A stretch of DNA of 64,000 nucleotides from Pectobacterium polonicum (GTDB lineage Bacteria > Pseudomonadota > Gammaproteobacteria > Enterobacterales > Enterobacteriaceae): NCBI RefSeq assembly GCF_005497185.1, contig NZ_RJTN01000002.1, forward strand, positions 372,001 to 436,000, given 5' to 3'. Within the stretch, counting starts at the first letter, position 1, and every line of letters starts with the position of its first letter. Positions 18,641 to 27,016 of this stretch are shown in pieces. Position numbers and translations under genes: made by a program. A model generated the notes under the pieces. That model was given only the letters and a program-made list of their open reading frames with translations. It was not told the DNA's origin and made no database searches.

Positions 18641-19144
18641 ATGTCACAGAACGTACATTTTCAAGGCAACCCTGTGCCAGTAGCAGGGTCATTTCCAGCT
18701 AAAGGAAGCAAAGCGCCAGCATTTACTCTGGTCGCTAAAGACCTGTCAGATGCTTCACTCAGCAACTATGCTGGCAAACGCAAAATCCTGAACATTTTCC
18801 CAAGCATCGATACCGGTGTTTGTGCCGCGTCCGTGCGTAAATTCAACCAGTTGGGTTCTGAACTGGATAACACCGTTGTTCTGTGTATCTCTTCCGATCT
18901 GCCGTTCGCGCAGTCTCGCTTTTGCGGCGCGGAAGGTCTGAACAACGTGGTGGTACTGTCTACCCTGCGTGGCGGTGAATTCAAAGAAAGCTATGGCGTC
19001 GCTATCGCAGATGGCGCACTAAAAGGTCTGACCGCTCGCGCTGTCGTGGTGCTGGATGAAAACGACAACGTGCTGCATAGTGAACTGGTGAACGAAATCA
19101 CCACTGAACCAGACTATGACGCTGCGCTGGCTGTACTGAAATAA
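18641..19144 (+). CDS. tpx: thiol peroxidase Tpx
   Basis: Atypical 2-Cys peroxiredoxin of 167 residues that reduces lipid and hydrogen peroxides with thioredoxin. Peroxidatic Cys61 in DTGVCAAS and resolving Cys95 in SRFCGAEG lie at the canonical positions. The N-terminal half resembles E. coli Tpx closely ([16 protein letters not shown]). Shine-Dalgarno AAGGA precedes the ATG. It is monocistronic and convergent with tyrR across a shared terminator. Confidence 0.97.
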   Translation: MSQNVHFQGNPVPVAGSFPAKGSKAPAFTLVAKDLSDASLSNYAGKRKILNIFPSIDTGVCAASVRKFNQLGSELDNTVVLCISSDLPFAQSRFCGAEGLNNVVVLSTLRGGEFKESYGVAIADGALKGLTARAVVVLDENDNVLHSELVNEITTEPDYDAALAVLK

Positions 19145-19164
19145 GCAACACTGGCATTACGTGA

Positions 19165-19190
19165 AAAACGGCTGCGCACGCAGCCGTTTT
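19165..19190. terminator. bidirectional terminator between tpx and tyrR
   Basis: Perfect 12-bp inverted repeat AAAACGGCTGCG/CGCAGCCGTTTT with a two-base centre; T-runs on both strands, so it serves both convergent genes. Confidence 0.9.
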
Positions 19191-19195
19191 GTTAA

Positions 19196-20764
19196 TTACT
19201 CCTCATCATCCCCCGCCGACTTGCGTTGGCTGAGTCCATACTCCCGCAGTTTGTTGGCGATCGCCGTGTGCGATACCCCTAGCCGTTTCGCCAGTTTGCG
19301 CGTACTTGGATAAGATTGATAAAGGCGGGTCAGCACAGAGCGCTCAAAGCGTTTGTTGATGTCGTCCAGCGAGCCATCAAGCAGAGTTTCATCTTGCGGC
19401 ACATCAATCGAAAATGCAGGAAGATCGATATCCTGCATATGCAATTCATTACCTTCCAACCGCGTCAGCGCCCGATAAATAGTATTTCTCAACTGCCGAA
19501 CATTGCCCGGCCAGCCATACTGTGGCAGGAAATGTTCTACATCTGCCGCTAGTTTGGGGCGAGAAATTCCCTGTTCGTCGGCAAAACGCGCCACGAAAAG
19601 CTCAGCCAGCGGCATAATGTCGGCCGGACGCTCACGCAGAGGCGGTAACATCAACGTAAGCACATTCAGGCGATAATAAAGATCTTCGCGGAACTCACCG
19701 CGCTGCACCAGTTCCAGCAGATTTTTCTTTGTTGCGCAAATCACCCGCACGTCCACATGAACTTCATGATCTTCGCCCACGCGGCGGAATGTGCCGTCAT
19801 TCAGGAAACGCAGCAGCTTAGTCTGCATCTGTGCCGACATTTCACCGACTTCATCCAGCAAAACTGAGCCGCCATTAGCCTGCTCGAAGAAGCCTTTTTT
19901 GCCTTCCTGCGCATTGAGATACGCACCGGGAGCATGACCGAATAACTCGCTTTCCATCACGTCATCGGGCAACGCTGCACAGTTCAGCGCCAGGAAAGGG
20001 TTCTTGCCGCGCGGTCCGCGCAGGTGGCAGGCACGCGCCAGCATATCTTTGCCCGTCCCTGTATCGCCGACGATCAACAACGGCGCATCCAGCATCGCTA
20101 GCTTGCGCGCCTGTTCCACCACCTGACGCATTTTGGGGCTAATCGCCACGATGTGATCAAATTCATTGTCATCGTTCACCGTGAGGTTCTGCAACTGTCG
20201 ACCCATACGTGCGGCAGATTTCAGCATAACCAATGCCCCTGCCGTTGCGGCTTTCCCAGCATCATCTTCCAGACGAACTGGCGTCATTTCCAGCAAGAAA
20301 TCCTGACCACGAATCACCACGCGCTCCGCTACGACGGAGCCGCTCTTCTCCAGCCAACTGGCAAAATTGAAACCGGGGATCATCGTGGCAATCGTCAGCT
20401 CGCTGATGGTTTCTGCCGATTGTTCAAACAACGCCAGTGCGGCGGGGTTAAACAGTTCGGGCTTCCCTTTCATATCCAGCGAAAACACCGGCTCAGGCAT
20501 AGATTCTAACAGCGCATTCAGCGCCCGATGTTCGCGTTCAGACGGCATAAACGCCACGGTACGCACATCGCTAACGCTGTCAATACGGCGAATTTCCGAC
20601 ATCAGAAGGCGAAAATTATCAAAATCGAGGGTGGCAAAATTAAGGTAAATACGACCAATAGACGCAATTTCGATGCCGCGTAAATCAATATTGCGTGACG
20701 CAAGCAGATCTAACAGTTCACGGACCATACCAATGCGGTCTTTACAAATTACTTCCAGATGCAT
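19196..20764 (-). CDS. tyrR: aromatic amino acid regulator TyrR
   Basis: Transcription regulator of aromatic amino acid synthesis and transport, 522 residues from the ATG at 20764 (MHLEVICKDRIGM). N-terminal ACT domain (1-75), PAS domain (about 78-190), AAA+ domain (about 205-430) with Walker A GDTGTGKD, and a C-terminal helix-turn-helix (RKLAKRLGVSHTAIANKLRE). The segment that in sigma-54 activators reads GAFTGA reads GAYLNA here; E. coli TyrR lacks this segment and acts on sigma-70 RNA polymerase. The protein should bind Tyr, Phe or Trp and ATP. Confidence 0.95.
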   Translation of the reverse strand: MHLEVICKDRIGMVRELLDLLASRNIDLRGIEIASIGRIYLNFATLDFDNFRLLMSEIRRIDSVSDVRTVAFMPSEREHRALNALLESMPEPVFSLDMKGKPELFNPAALALFEQSAETISELTIATMIPGFNFASWLEKSGSVVAERVVIRGQDFLLEMTPVRLEDDAGKAATAGALVMLKSAARMGRQLQNLTVNDDNEFDHIVAISPKMRQVVEQARKLAMLDAPLLIVGDTGTGKDMLARACHLRGPRGKNPFLALNCAALPDDVMESELFGHAPGAYLNAQEGKKGFFEQANGGSVLLDEVGEMSAQMQTKLLRFLNDGTFRRVGEDHEVHVDVRVICATKKNLLELVQRGEFREDLYYRLNVLTLMLPPLRERPADIMPLAELFVARFADEQGISRPKLAADVEHFLPQYGWPGNVRQLRNTIYRALTRLEGNELHMQDIDLPAFSIDVPQDETLLDGSLDDINKRFERSVLTRLYQSYPSTRKLAKRLGVSHTAIANKLREYGLSQRKSAGDDEE

Positions 20765-20900
20765 CAACGGCTACCTTCTTCAAGAGACACGACATGGCTA
20801 TTACTACTGATAATACCCTTTCGTTTGCACCGGATGAAGTAAGGTGGCAGCAAAAGTTGACACATCTGTACGTTTTTTCCACGTCAATAACGATACGGGG

Positions 20901-22445
20901 TTAAGACAGCGGCGTCGTTGCCATCGCGACAATGGTTCGGATGCCTTCCAGATAGTTACCGAGACGTAAGTTCTCATCAAAACTATGCTGATTATTATCG
21001 GCATTAACCAGAGGGACGATCACGTATGGCACCTTCAACACGCTGACCGCACCACTCATCGGCAGCGTACCGCCCATCATACGGTTCTTCTCCGGCGCGA
21101 TGCCGCGCGGTGCGGTTGTCGTAGCGACGGCCCAATGGCCCAGCGGGGAGTCGATCTCCGTTCTCGCCGCATAGGCGCTGCTCGGATAGGCCGTCAGGCT
21201 AAGGGAAATCAGGTGCGGATACTGTTCGCGCTCAGCCTGTGTTGGCACCTCACCAGCAATGATATGAAAACCTTTGCTGGCGATATATTGGCGTAACAGC
21301 GCATACATATCATCCGGCGGCGTTTCCGGCACGGTGCGAATATTCACGCTAGCCGTTGCGGTTGACGGAATGGCATTCGACGCTTTTTTGCCCGTATCGC
21401 CCGCTTTAATACCGAGAATATCCAGAGAAGGATATTGCACCGCTTCTGCCGCATTGCTGGCGACATTCTCTAGCCGCGCCACACCAAAGCGTTTCTCCAA
21501 CGCGCCAGTTGGAGGTGCGGTCTCGGCTACCTGTTTCTTGTCGCTATCGCTAAGCGTAACGCGGTCATAATAACCGGGGATCGTCACCTTGCCGTCCGCA
21601 TCCTTCATGCTGGCCAACAGCATAGCCAGATTTTGCACCGGATTGGGAATGACATTGCCATAACCACCGCTGTGCGCAGCCGCGTTTGCACCAAATACCG
21701 TCATGTCAATTTGGACTGACCCACGATTGCCAAAGTTGATACCAGGGCGATTGCTTGATGGCATCGCGCCATCATAAATCACCATGCCATCGCTTTTCAG
21801 CCGCGTCAGATGCTCCGCCATCACCGTCGTTAGACCAGGTGAACCTTTCTCTTCTTCAGAATCCAGCAACACTTTGATGTTGACGGCGGGCTCCACGCCC
21901 TTATCTTTCATCGCGTCCATGGCGGCGAGAAACATAACAATCGGCCCTTTATCATCAGCCGATGCCCGCGCGAAGAGACGCCATTCAGGGTTGATATCCC
22001 CTTTCAGAAGACGCGACTCAGGCAGCGTTTGCCATTTTCCAGCGGCATCTTTTTCTTTTAGCACAGGCTGCCACGGCGGCGTTTGCCACTCGGTCGGATT
22101 CACAGGTTGCCCGTCAAAATGCATGTAGAACAGGATGGTTTTACGATCGGATTTTGGCGTACCCAGCTCAGCATAAACCAACGGTTTATCGCCATTTTTT
22201 AGTTTCTGCGTGGTAAAGCCGCGCTTCTGAAACGCCTTTTCCAACCAGTCGGCATTACGCTGGATATCAGCGGGCGCGGCGGCATCGTTGGGCAACGTCA
22301 GTAATTCGAGATATTCGGGAAAGCTGTGTTGCGCGTAACGCTCAGCCTCGGCAGGCGCCAATACCAACTGGGCGCTGGCAGGTAAACAGAGAATGGCTGC
22401 CGACAGCGACAGTGCAGCCAGCGTCAGTTTTTTACCGGGAATCAT
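20901..22445 (-). CDS. exported M20-family metallopeptidase
   Basis: 514-residue zinc peptidase of the M20/M25/M40 family with a cleavable signal peptide (about 1-25, ILCLPASAQ), so probably periplasmic. Visible metal-site motifs are MHFDGQP (first His-Asp), ASADDKGP (bridging Asp), DSEEEKGSPG (catalytic Glu and ligand Glu), and VNADNNQHSFDENLRLGNY near the end for the last His. Related enzymes are carboxypeptidases or dipeptidases; the substrate cannot be told from sequence. It lies 145 bases downstream of the LacI gene on the same strand and may be a separate unit. The ATG at 22445 has only a weak Shine-Dalgarno. Confidence 0.85.
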   Translation of the reverse strand: MIPGKKLTLAALSLSAAILCLPASAQLVLAPAEAERYAQHSFPEYLELLTLPNDAAAPADIQRNADWLEKAFQKRGFTTQKLKNGDKPLVYAELGTPKSDRKTILFYMHFDGQPVNPTEWQTPPWQPVLKEKDAAGKWQTLPESRLLKGDINPEWRLFARASADDKGPIVMFLAAMDAMKDKGVEPAVNIKVLLDSEEEKGSPGLTTVMAEHLTRLKSDGMVIYDGAMPSSNRPGINFGNRGSVQIDMTVFGANAAAHSGGYGNVIPNPVQNLAMLLASMKDADGKVTIPGYYDRVTLSDSDKKQVAETAPPTGALEKRFGVARLENVASNAAEAVQYPSLDILGIKAGDTGKKASNAIPSTATASVNIRTVPETPPDDMYALLRQYIASKGFHIIAGEVPTQAEREQYPHLISLSLTAYPSSAYAARTEIDSPLGHWAVATTTAPRGIAPEKNRMMGGTLPMSGAVSVLKVPYVIVPLVNADNNQHSFDENLRLGNYLEGIRTIVAMATTPLS

Positions 22446-22554
22446 AAAAACGTCCTGTTATACAGAAATGAGGAATATTTATCCTACACACGATTCTGTA
22501 ACAACGGTACTCCCCATCATACCAGTATGACGTCTATTCTAGATTGCGGTCTCT

Positions 22555-22595
22555 ATTTATATGGATGTACTATCAATTTATATGGATATACTATC
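22555..22595. repeat. 21-bp tandem repeat at the LacI gene's 3' end
   Basis: ATTTATATGGATGTACTATC (22555-22574) repeats as ATTTATATGGATATACTATC (22576-22595), one mismatch, period 21, i.e. two helical turns. The second copy overlaps the stop codon of the LacI-family gene (22591-22593). It may be an upstream site for the M20 peptidase promoter. Confidence 0.6.
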
Positions 22596-23595
22596 GCGAT
22601 TCATCACGTATCTGGCTGATAGATTGCCCTTCGATGAAGGAATGGGGGAACTGTCGCGACTGTATAAGATAATCCTTACGCGTCAATTTCATAAGAATTT
22701 CTCTTGCTCCATACTCCGCCATTTCTTTTACCGGGTACACTACGCTATCAATATGTGGTGCCAGATATTCAGTAAGTCCAAAGCTATCAAAAGAAATGAC
22801 CGAAATATCACTCGGCACAGACAAACCCTGTAAACGTAGCGTTTTTAATCCCCCCGAACAGGCACGTTCACCACAATAGACAATGGCCGTAATATCCAGT
22901 TTTCGCTGTATTAATGTTAATGTCGCTTGCTCACCGAAGACATGATCGTAACTGCCTTGAATATAATACTCGTCTCCCCACGTTTTATTAACCGCTCGGA
23001 TGGCATCAATGCAGCCTTTTAATCGTTGGGACGCACTGTGACGTGATTCCGGCCCACCAATCACGGCGATTTTTTTATGTCCTGCCGCAATCAATTTATT
23101 CGTAGCATCAAATGCCGATAAATAATGATCGAATGACACTGAATAAATATCCGCCGTACCCGAAGCATCGAGCAACACCACGGGTTTATTTTCAGTATAG
23201 GCTTTAATCGTTTCGGTTGATAAATGGCGGGTGTAGAGAAGAAATCCATCGCAATTGATTTCATCCAGTTTTCTTAATGCATTTTCTTCTTCAACTTGCC
23301 CGGCGCTTTCCAGCACCATGAGCATTTTTCCTTTGGCATTCACTTCCTTATGCACTGCGCTCATCACTGAACCAAAGAAGCCTGACACGTTGTTAGGAAT
23401 AAGCATTCCGATCACACCGCTACTTTTGCTTACCAATGAGCGGGCACTTAAATTAGGTTTGTAGTTCAATAGTTTAATGGCATTCTCGACGCGTAACTTT
23501 GTCTCTTCCTTAACTTTTTCCGGCTCGTTAAGTACGCGAGTTACCGTTGCACGCGAAACATTTGCCATCCGGGCAACATCGACGATTGTTGACAT
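22591..23595 (-). CDS. LacI-family regulator of the PTS/dehydratase operon
   Basis: 334-residue LacI/GalR repressor. The N-terminal helix-turn-helix STIVDVARMANVSRATVTRV and hinge (YKPNLSARSLVSK) are typical, followed by a periplasmic-binding-like effector domain (about 60-330). It is last in the minus-strand run dehydratase-IIB-IIC-IIA-lacI, 72 bases after IIA, so it probably represses its own operon through the two CG-centred palindromes at 26843 and 26906, which have the symmetric form LacI-family proteins prefer. The effector is presumably the transported compound or its phosphorylated product. Confidence 0.88.
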   Translation of the reverse strand: MSTIVDVARMANVSRATVTRVLNEPEKVKEETKLRVENAIKLLNYKPNLSARSLVSKSSGVIGMLIPNNVSGFFGSVMSAVHKEVNAKGKMLMVLESAGQVEEENALRKLDEINCDGFLLYTRHLSTETIKAYTENKPVVLLDASGTADIYSVSFDHYLSAFDATNKLIAAGHKKIAVIGGPESRHSASQRLKGCIDAIRAVNKTWGDEYYIQGSYDHVFGEQATLTLIQRKLDITAIVYCGERACSGGLKTLRLQGLSVPSDISVISFDSFGLTEYLAPHIDSVVYPVKEMAEYGAREILMKLTRKDYLIQSRQFPHSFIEGQSISQIRDESR

Positions 23596-23667
23596 AGAAT
23601 TCCATTATAAAGAAAAGCAATGCCTGACTGCGGCACTGCTTATTTATTAGCAATAATACTGAAACTA

Positions 23668-23973
23668 TTACACTTTATCGCGGTAAAGTTCAATCATTTC
23701 TTTGATTAAGTCATTTGCCAACATCGATGTCATTAAATGATCCTGTGCATGAACCATAACTAACGTTACAGGGATTTTTCCTTCCCCTTCATCCATACCG
23801 ATCAATTTAGTTTGCACGCCATGCGCCCGACTTGCCGCTTCTCGTGAACGAATCAATGCATTATCGCATGCTTCCCACTCCCCCTTTTTCGCATGCTGTA
23901 ATGCAATCATCGCTTCGCTTTTACTTTCTCCCGCATTGGTAATGATCTCCATTATTTCCAATTCAAGATCCAT
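23668..23973 (-). CDS. PTS lactose/cellobiose-class IIA component
   Basis: 101-residue helical IIA protein of the lactose/N,N'-diacetylchitobiose class (PTS-Lac). The phosphorylated histidine sits in MVHAQDHLM, the family signature, near residue 78. It takes phosphate from HPr and passes it to the separate IIB. The ATG at 23973 (MDLELEIMEI) follows AGAGGAGAG; a TTG six codons upstream lies within this Shine-Dalgarno region and is less likely. It is 32 bases downstream of the IIC gene. Confidence 0.93.
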   Translation of the reverse strand: MDLELEIMEIITNAGESKSEAMIALQHAKKGEWEACDNALIRSREAASRAHGVQTKLIGMDEGEGKIPVTLVMVHAQDHLMTSMLANDLIKEMIELYRDKV

Positions 23974-24005
23974 AAAGCTCTCCTCTTTCAAAATTAAATG
24001 ATTTG

Positions 24006-25295
24006 TTACGCTTTAGATTCGGCTTCTTGTGCTAACAGCTGTTTTTCATATGCCTTATAAAATGGAAGCCATATCACACAGGAAATAGCGAAATTAGTCA
24101 GAACTAAGATTATCGGTCCGATAGACCATCCTGCTGCCCATGGAGCCCCTAAAATAGAAGGCGTCGTCCAGGGAACAATAGACATCGGTTTATCAACAAA
24201 CCCTGAACTCAATGCAAACCAGGCTACTGTGGCATTAATTAGCGGTGCACCGATGAAGGGGAGCAGCATCAGAGGATTCATGATAATTGGCGAACCAAAA
24301 ATAACGGGTTCATTGATATTAAAAAAAGAGGGAACAACACTCAATTTTCCGATCGAACGTAGATGCGCTGAACGACTACGCAAATACATGATGACGAGCG
24401 CAAGCGTGGAACCACAGCCGCCAATAACAATATAAAAGCGCCAGAATGGATCAACAAAGCTATGGGGAAGCGCCTGCCCTAATTCCAGCGCCGTTTGATT
24501 AGCGGCAATATTCGCCAACCAGAACGGTTGCAGTAAATTAGTCACGATAGCCGCACCATGAATACCGCAGAACCATAGCAGATGGGAAACCAGTACACAG
24601 ATAAGTATTGCGGTTAAGCTATCAGATGCAGCAACAAAGGGTTTGAAGGCAGCCATAATCACTTCAGGCACCAGCATCCCAGTAAAATGCTGAACCAACA
24701 GCGATAAGGGGTATAACGTCGCAATCATCACCAGCACAGGCACAAGCAATTCAAATGACTGGGCGATCTTTTCAGGTACCTGCTCCGGCAGACGAATGGT
24801 CAGGTTTCTGGTTTTTAAAAACCGCATCAGTTCAACCGAATATATCGATGTCATCAATGCTGTAAAGATACCGGTGCCGCCCATAAATGCCGCAGGAATG
24901 CTGCCATTGGTAAAGGGTGCAGCAACAATAAGGAAAGAACAGAGTGACAGTAGTCCGCCCATCAACGGGCTAAGATTATATCCCTGAGAAAGGTTGTACC
25001 CAATCCCAACGGCAATATAGATAGTCATAATCCCCATTGTCATGCGGAATGGCATCATGATTGCGTCTTTATTGTTGGTCGCAAACTCCACCCACATCTG
25101 CCCTAGCGCGAACGTCGTATCTTTTGAAAAAGGCGGAAACGCCATAATCATCAGAAAGCTGCCGACAATCATGAAAGGCATGGCAGAAATAAAGCCATCA
25201 CGCACGGCAAGAACATGCCGCTGCCCGCCGATGCTTCCAGCTAAGGGCGCTATTTTTCTTTCAATAAAAGAGATCACATTATTATAGATACTCAT
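24006..25295 (-). CDS. PTS lactose/cellobiose-class IIC permease
   Basis: Membrane channel of the PTS, 429 residues from the ATG at 25295 (MSIYNNVISFIERKIAPLAG), which has AGGGGG six bases upstream; the ATG two codons earlier overlaps this site. About ten membrane segments are visible, and the signature loop SVVPSFFNINEPVIFGSPII with the substrate-binding Asn-Glu pair is the mark of CelB/ChbC/LicC permeases. Substrates of this class are usually beta-linked disaccharides or related glycosides. No phospho-beta-glucosidase lies nearby, which makes the substrate hard to predict. Confidence 0.93.
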   Translation of the reverse strand: MSIYNNVISFIERKIAPLAGSIGGQRHVLAVRDGFISAMPFMIVGSFLMIMAFPPFSKDTTFALGQMWVEFATNNKDAIMMPFRMTMGIMTIYIAVGIGYNLSQGYNLSPLMGGLLSLCSFLIVAAPFTNGSIPAAFMGGTGIFTALMTSIYSVELMRFLKTRNLTIRLPEQVPEKIAQSFELLVPVLVMIATLYPLSLLVQHFTGMLVPEVIMAAFKPFVAASDSLTAILICVLVSHLLWFCGIHGAAIVTNLLQPFWLANIAANQTALELGQALPHSFVDPFWRFYIVIGGCGSTLALVIMYLRSRSAHLRSIGKLSVVPSFFNINEPVIFGSPIIMNPLMLLPFIGAPLINATVAWFALSSGFVDKPMSIVPWTTPSILGAPWAAGWSIGPIILVLTNFAISCVIWLPFYKAYEKQLLAQEAESKA

Positions 25296-25322
25296 TATCA
25301 TCCCCCTGGTGTTAGCAACATA

Positions 25323-25628
25323 TTATGAAAGCAGACCAAGGGCGAACTTAAGTACATTGTCGCCTTTCATCATGCCGTAATCCATTGGATTTATTGTCTC
25401 TACCTTTTTGTTTTTCTGTGCGGCAATTTTCTTAAATTCATCCAATTTATATCTAACCTGAGGCCCCAATAAACAGAGGTCGTACTGTTCGATGCCTTCG
25501 TTAAATTTCTCTAAAGGAAGCGCTGTCAGTTCCACATCAATATTTTCTGCCGCTGCGGCTTCTTTCATTTTTTTTACGAGCATGGATGTGCTCATGCCTG
25601 CATTACAGCAGAGAAAGATTTTTTTCAT
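25323..25628 (-). CDS. PTS lactose/cellobiose-class IIB component
   Basis: 101-residue IIB protein. The phosphocysteine is in the N-terminal loop IFLCCNAGMSTSMLV; the body (LLGPQVRYKLDEFKKIAAQK) is typical of the CelA/ChbB family. It donates phosphate to the substrate bound by IIC. It lies 23 bases downstream of the dehydratase gene and 27 upstream of IIC. Confidence 0.94.
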   Translation of the reverse strand: MKKIFLCCNAGMSTSMLVKKMKEAAAAENIDVELTALPLEKFNEGIEQYDLCLLGPQVRYKLDEFKKIAAQKNKKVETINPMDYGMMKGDNVLKFALGLLS

Positions 25629-25651
25629 TTTGTCACCTTAGCAAGTTTTAT

Positions 25652-26812
25652 TTATTGGAAAGTGTGTTTTTTAAAGTTTGATAAATAGGAATGATTTAAT
25701 TCCACTCCCAGACCCGACTTCATTTCACCTACGGTGAAATAACCATTTTTAGCCTGTGGCTCTAACGCATGCTGCACGATGTTGTAGCGTTCATCCTGCC
25801 AATAGGGAAACCATTCCTGTATTGGCACATTTGTCGTACTGATATCAAATTGAATACAGGCTGCCGTTAAGATTGGCCCTGAGGCATTATGCGGCTGAAC
25901 CTGGATCTGATGCGTTTCTGCATAAGAAGCAATTTTTTTCATTTCTGTGAATCCGCCAGCCAACCCCATATCGGGCTGAATCAGTTCGAACACCCGATTT
26001 TCAATAAAAGGGGCGAAGTCAAAACGGGTATATAAGCGCTCTCCGCCAGCCAGCGATAAATTCACCCCCGCTTTTACTTCCAGGCTTGAATTGATTAATA
26101 AGGTATCCGTCGGTTCCTCATAAAAATAAGGGGTAAACTCTTCTAATTTTCTCCCCCATTTAATGGCATCAGAAACGTTCAGGCAGCCGTGAAGATCGAG
26201 CATAATGTCGATATGTTCACCCACGGCCTCTCTTACTGCATTAACCCGGGCAACTGCCATGTCTCCCCATTCTTTACTAATAGGTCGGGATGGCGTTGAT
26301 TTCTCACCCGTTGGCGACATTTTAAAAGGATCAAACTTTAATCCGGTATAGCCGTCGTTTATCACCCTCATGGCTTTTTCAGCAAATTCTTCAGGCCGCC
26401 AGGCATCAAAATACCAATGGTTGGCATAAAGCCGGATAGTATCGCGACATTTTCCTCCCAGCAGTTGGTAAATCGGGACATTTAATAGCTTGCCTTTGAT
26501 ATCCCACAGCGCCATATCTATTGCACTAATCGCACCATAAATAGCCAGCGATCGCCCTCTTCCCCAATAGGTATTATCAAAACATTGCTGGAAGATTTTC
26601 TCAGAATCGAAGGGCGATTGCCCGATCAGGAATTTTTTCGTTAGTGCATCCAATATTGGAATGACCGACTTAGCCCCCACTCCATAGCTCATCGCCACTT
26701 CGCCAATCCCGGTCACCCCCTCATCGGTTTCAATCTCAACCACGATCAGGTTATGTGCTGGTGCACGGTGCCTTAGATCAACATCGTAAACATTTAACTG
26801 CGTAACTTTCAT
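25652..26812 (-). CDS. enolase-superfamily acid-sugar dehydratase
   Basis: 386-residue protein of the mandelate racemase/muconate lactonizing family, close to the D-galactonate/D-mannonate dehydratase branch. Metal ligands are Asp206 (MLDLHG), Glu232 (FYEEPT) and Glu258 (AGGERL); His208 next to Asp206 and His308 (QPHNASGP) are the expected acid/base residues, and IQEWFPYW near 331-338 closes the site. Such enzymes dehydrate aldonic acids to 2-keto-3-deoxy acids. It is the first gene of an operon that otherwise encodes a complete PTS and LacI regulator, so its substrate may be a phosphorylated sugar acid, which would be unusual for this family. Start ATG at 26812. Confidence 0.85.
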   Translation of the reverse strand: MKVTQLNVYDVDLRHRAPAHNLIVVEIETDEGVTGIGEVAMSYGVGAKSVIPILDALTKKFLIGQSPFDSEKIFQQCFDNTYWGRGRSLAIYGAISAIDMALWDIKGKLLNVPIYQLLGGKCRDTIRLYANHWYFDAWRPEEFAEKAMRVINDGYTGLKFDPFKMSPTGEKSTPSRPISKEWGDMAVARVNAVREAVGEHIDIMLDLHGCLNVSDAIKWGRKLEEFTPYFYEEPTDTLLINSSLEVKAGVNLSLAGGERLYTRFDFAPFIENRVFELIQPDMGLAGGFTEMKKIASYAETHQIQVQPHNASGPILTAACIQFDISTTNVPIQEWFPYWQDERYNIVQHALEPQAKNGYFTVGEMKSGLGVELNHSYLSNFKKHTFQ

Positions 26813-26842
26813 AATTCACCCCGAATACAGCCTGAAAACATT

Positions 26843-26858
26843 ATGTGCACGTTCACAT
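26843..26858 (-). promoter_or_regulatory. proximal LacI-type operator
   Basis: ATGTGCACGTTCACAT, a near-palindrome with a central CG, 31 bases upstream of the dehydratase start. The exact reverse complement recurs at 26906-26921. Centre-to-centre distance is 63 bp, six helical turns, so a DNA loop by a tetramer or two dimers on one face is possible. Confidence 0.75.
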
Positions 26859-26905
26859 TTTCATTCAAGACAGAAAAGCCGATCAAGATCACAGATAAAG
26901 CATAA

Positions 26906-26921
26906 ATGTGAACGTGCACAT
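26906..26921 (-). promoter_or_regulatory. distal LacI-type operator
   Basis: ATGTGAACGTGCACAT, inverse of the proximal site. The operon promoter should lie between the two. On the minus strand TCTGTGATCTTGATC (26883-26897) between the operators resembles half a CRP site, which would fit catabolite control. Confidence 0.75.
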
Positions 26922-26971
26922 TTCAATATTAAGGAAAGTTTACTGTGTTGCTGTATGGAGAATAAACAAAA

Positions 26972-26996
26972 GAAAAAGGAAGGGAATCCCCTTCCT
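26972..26996 (-). terminator. ycjF terminator
   Basis: AGGAAGGG/CCCTTCCT (26977-26984 with 26989-26996), loop AATC; on the minus strand it is followed by TTTTTCTTTTG. It ends the psp-side ycjX-ycjF transcript before the dehydratase operon promoter. Confidence 0.8.
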
Positions 26997-27016
26997 GTCG
27001 ATAGCTTTTTCCACCC

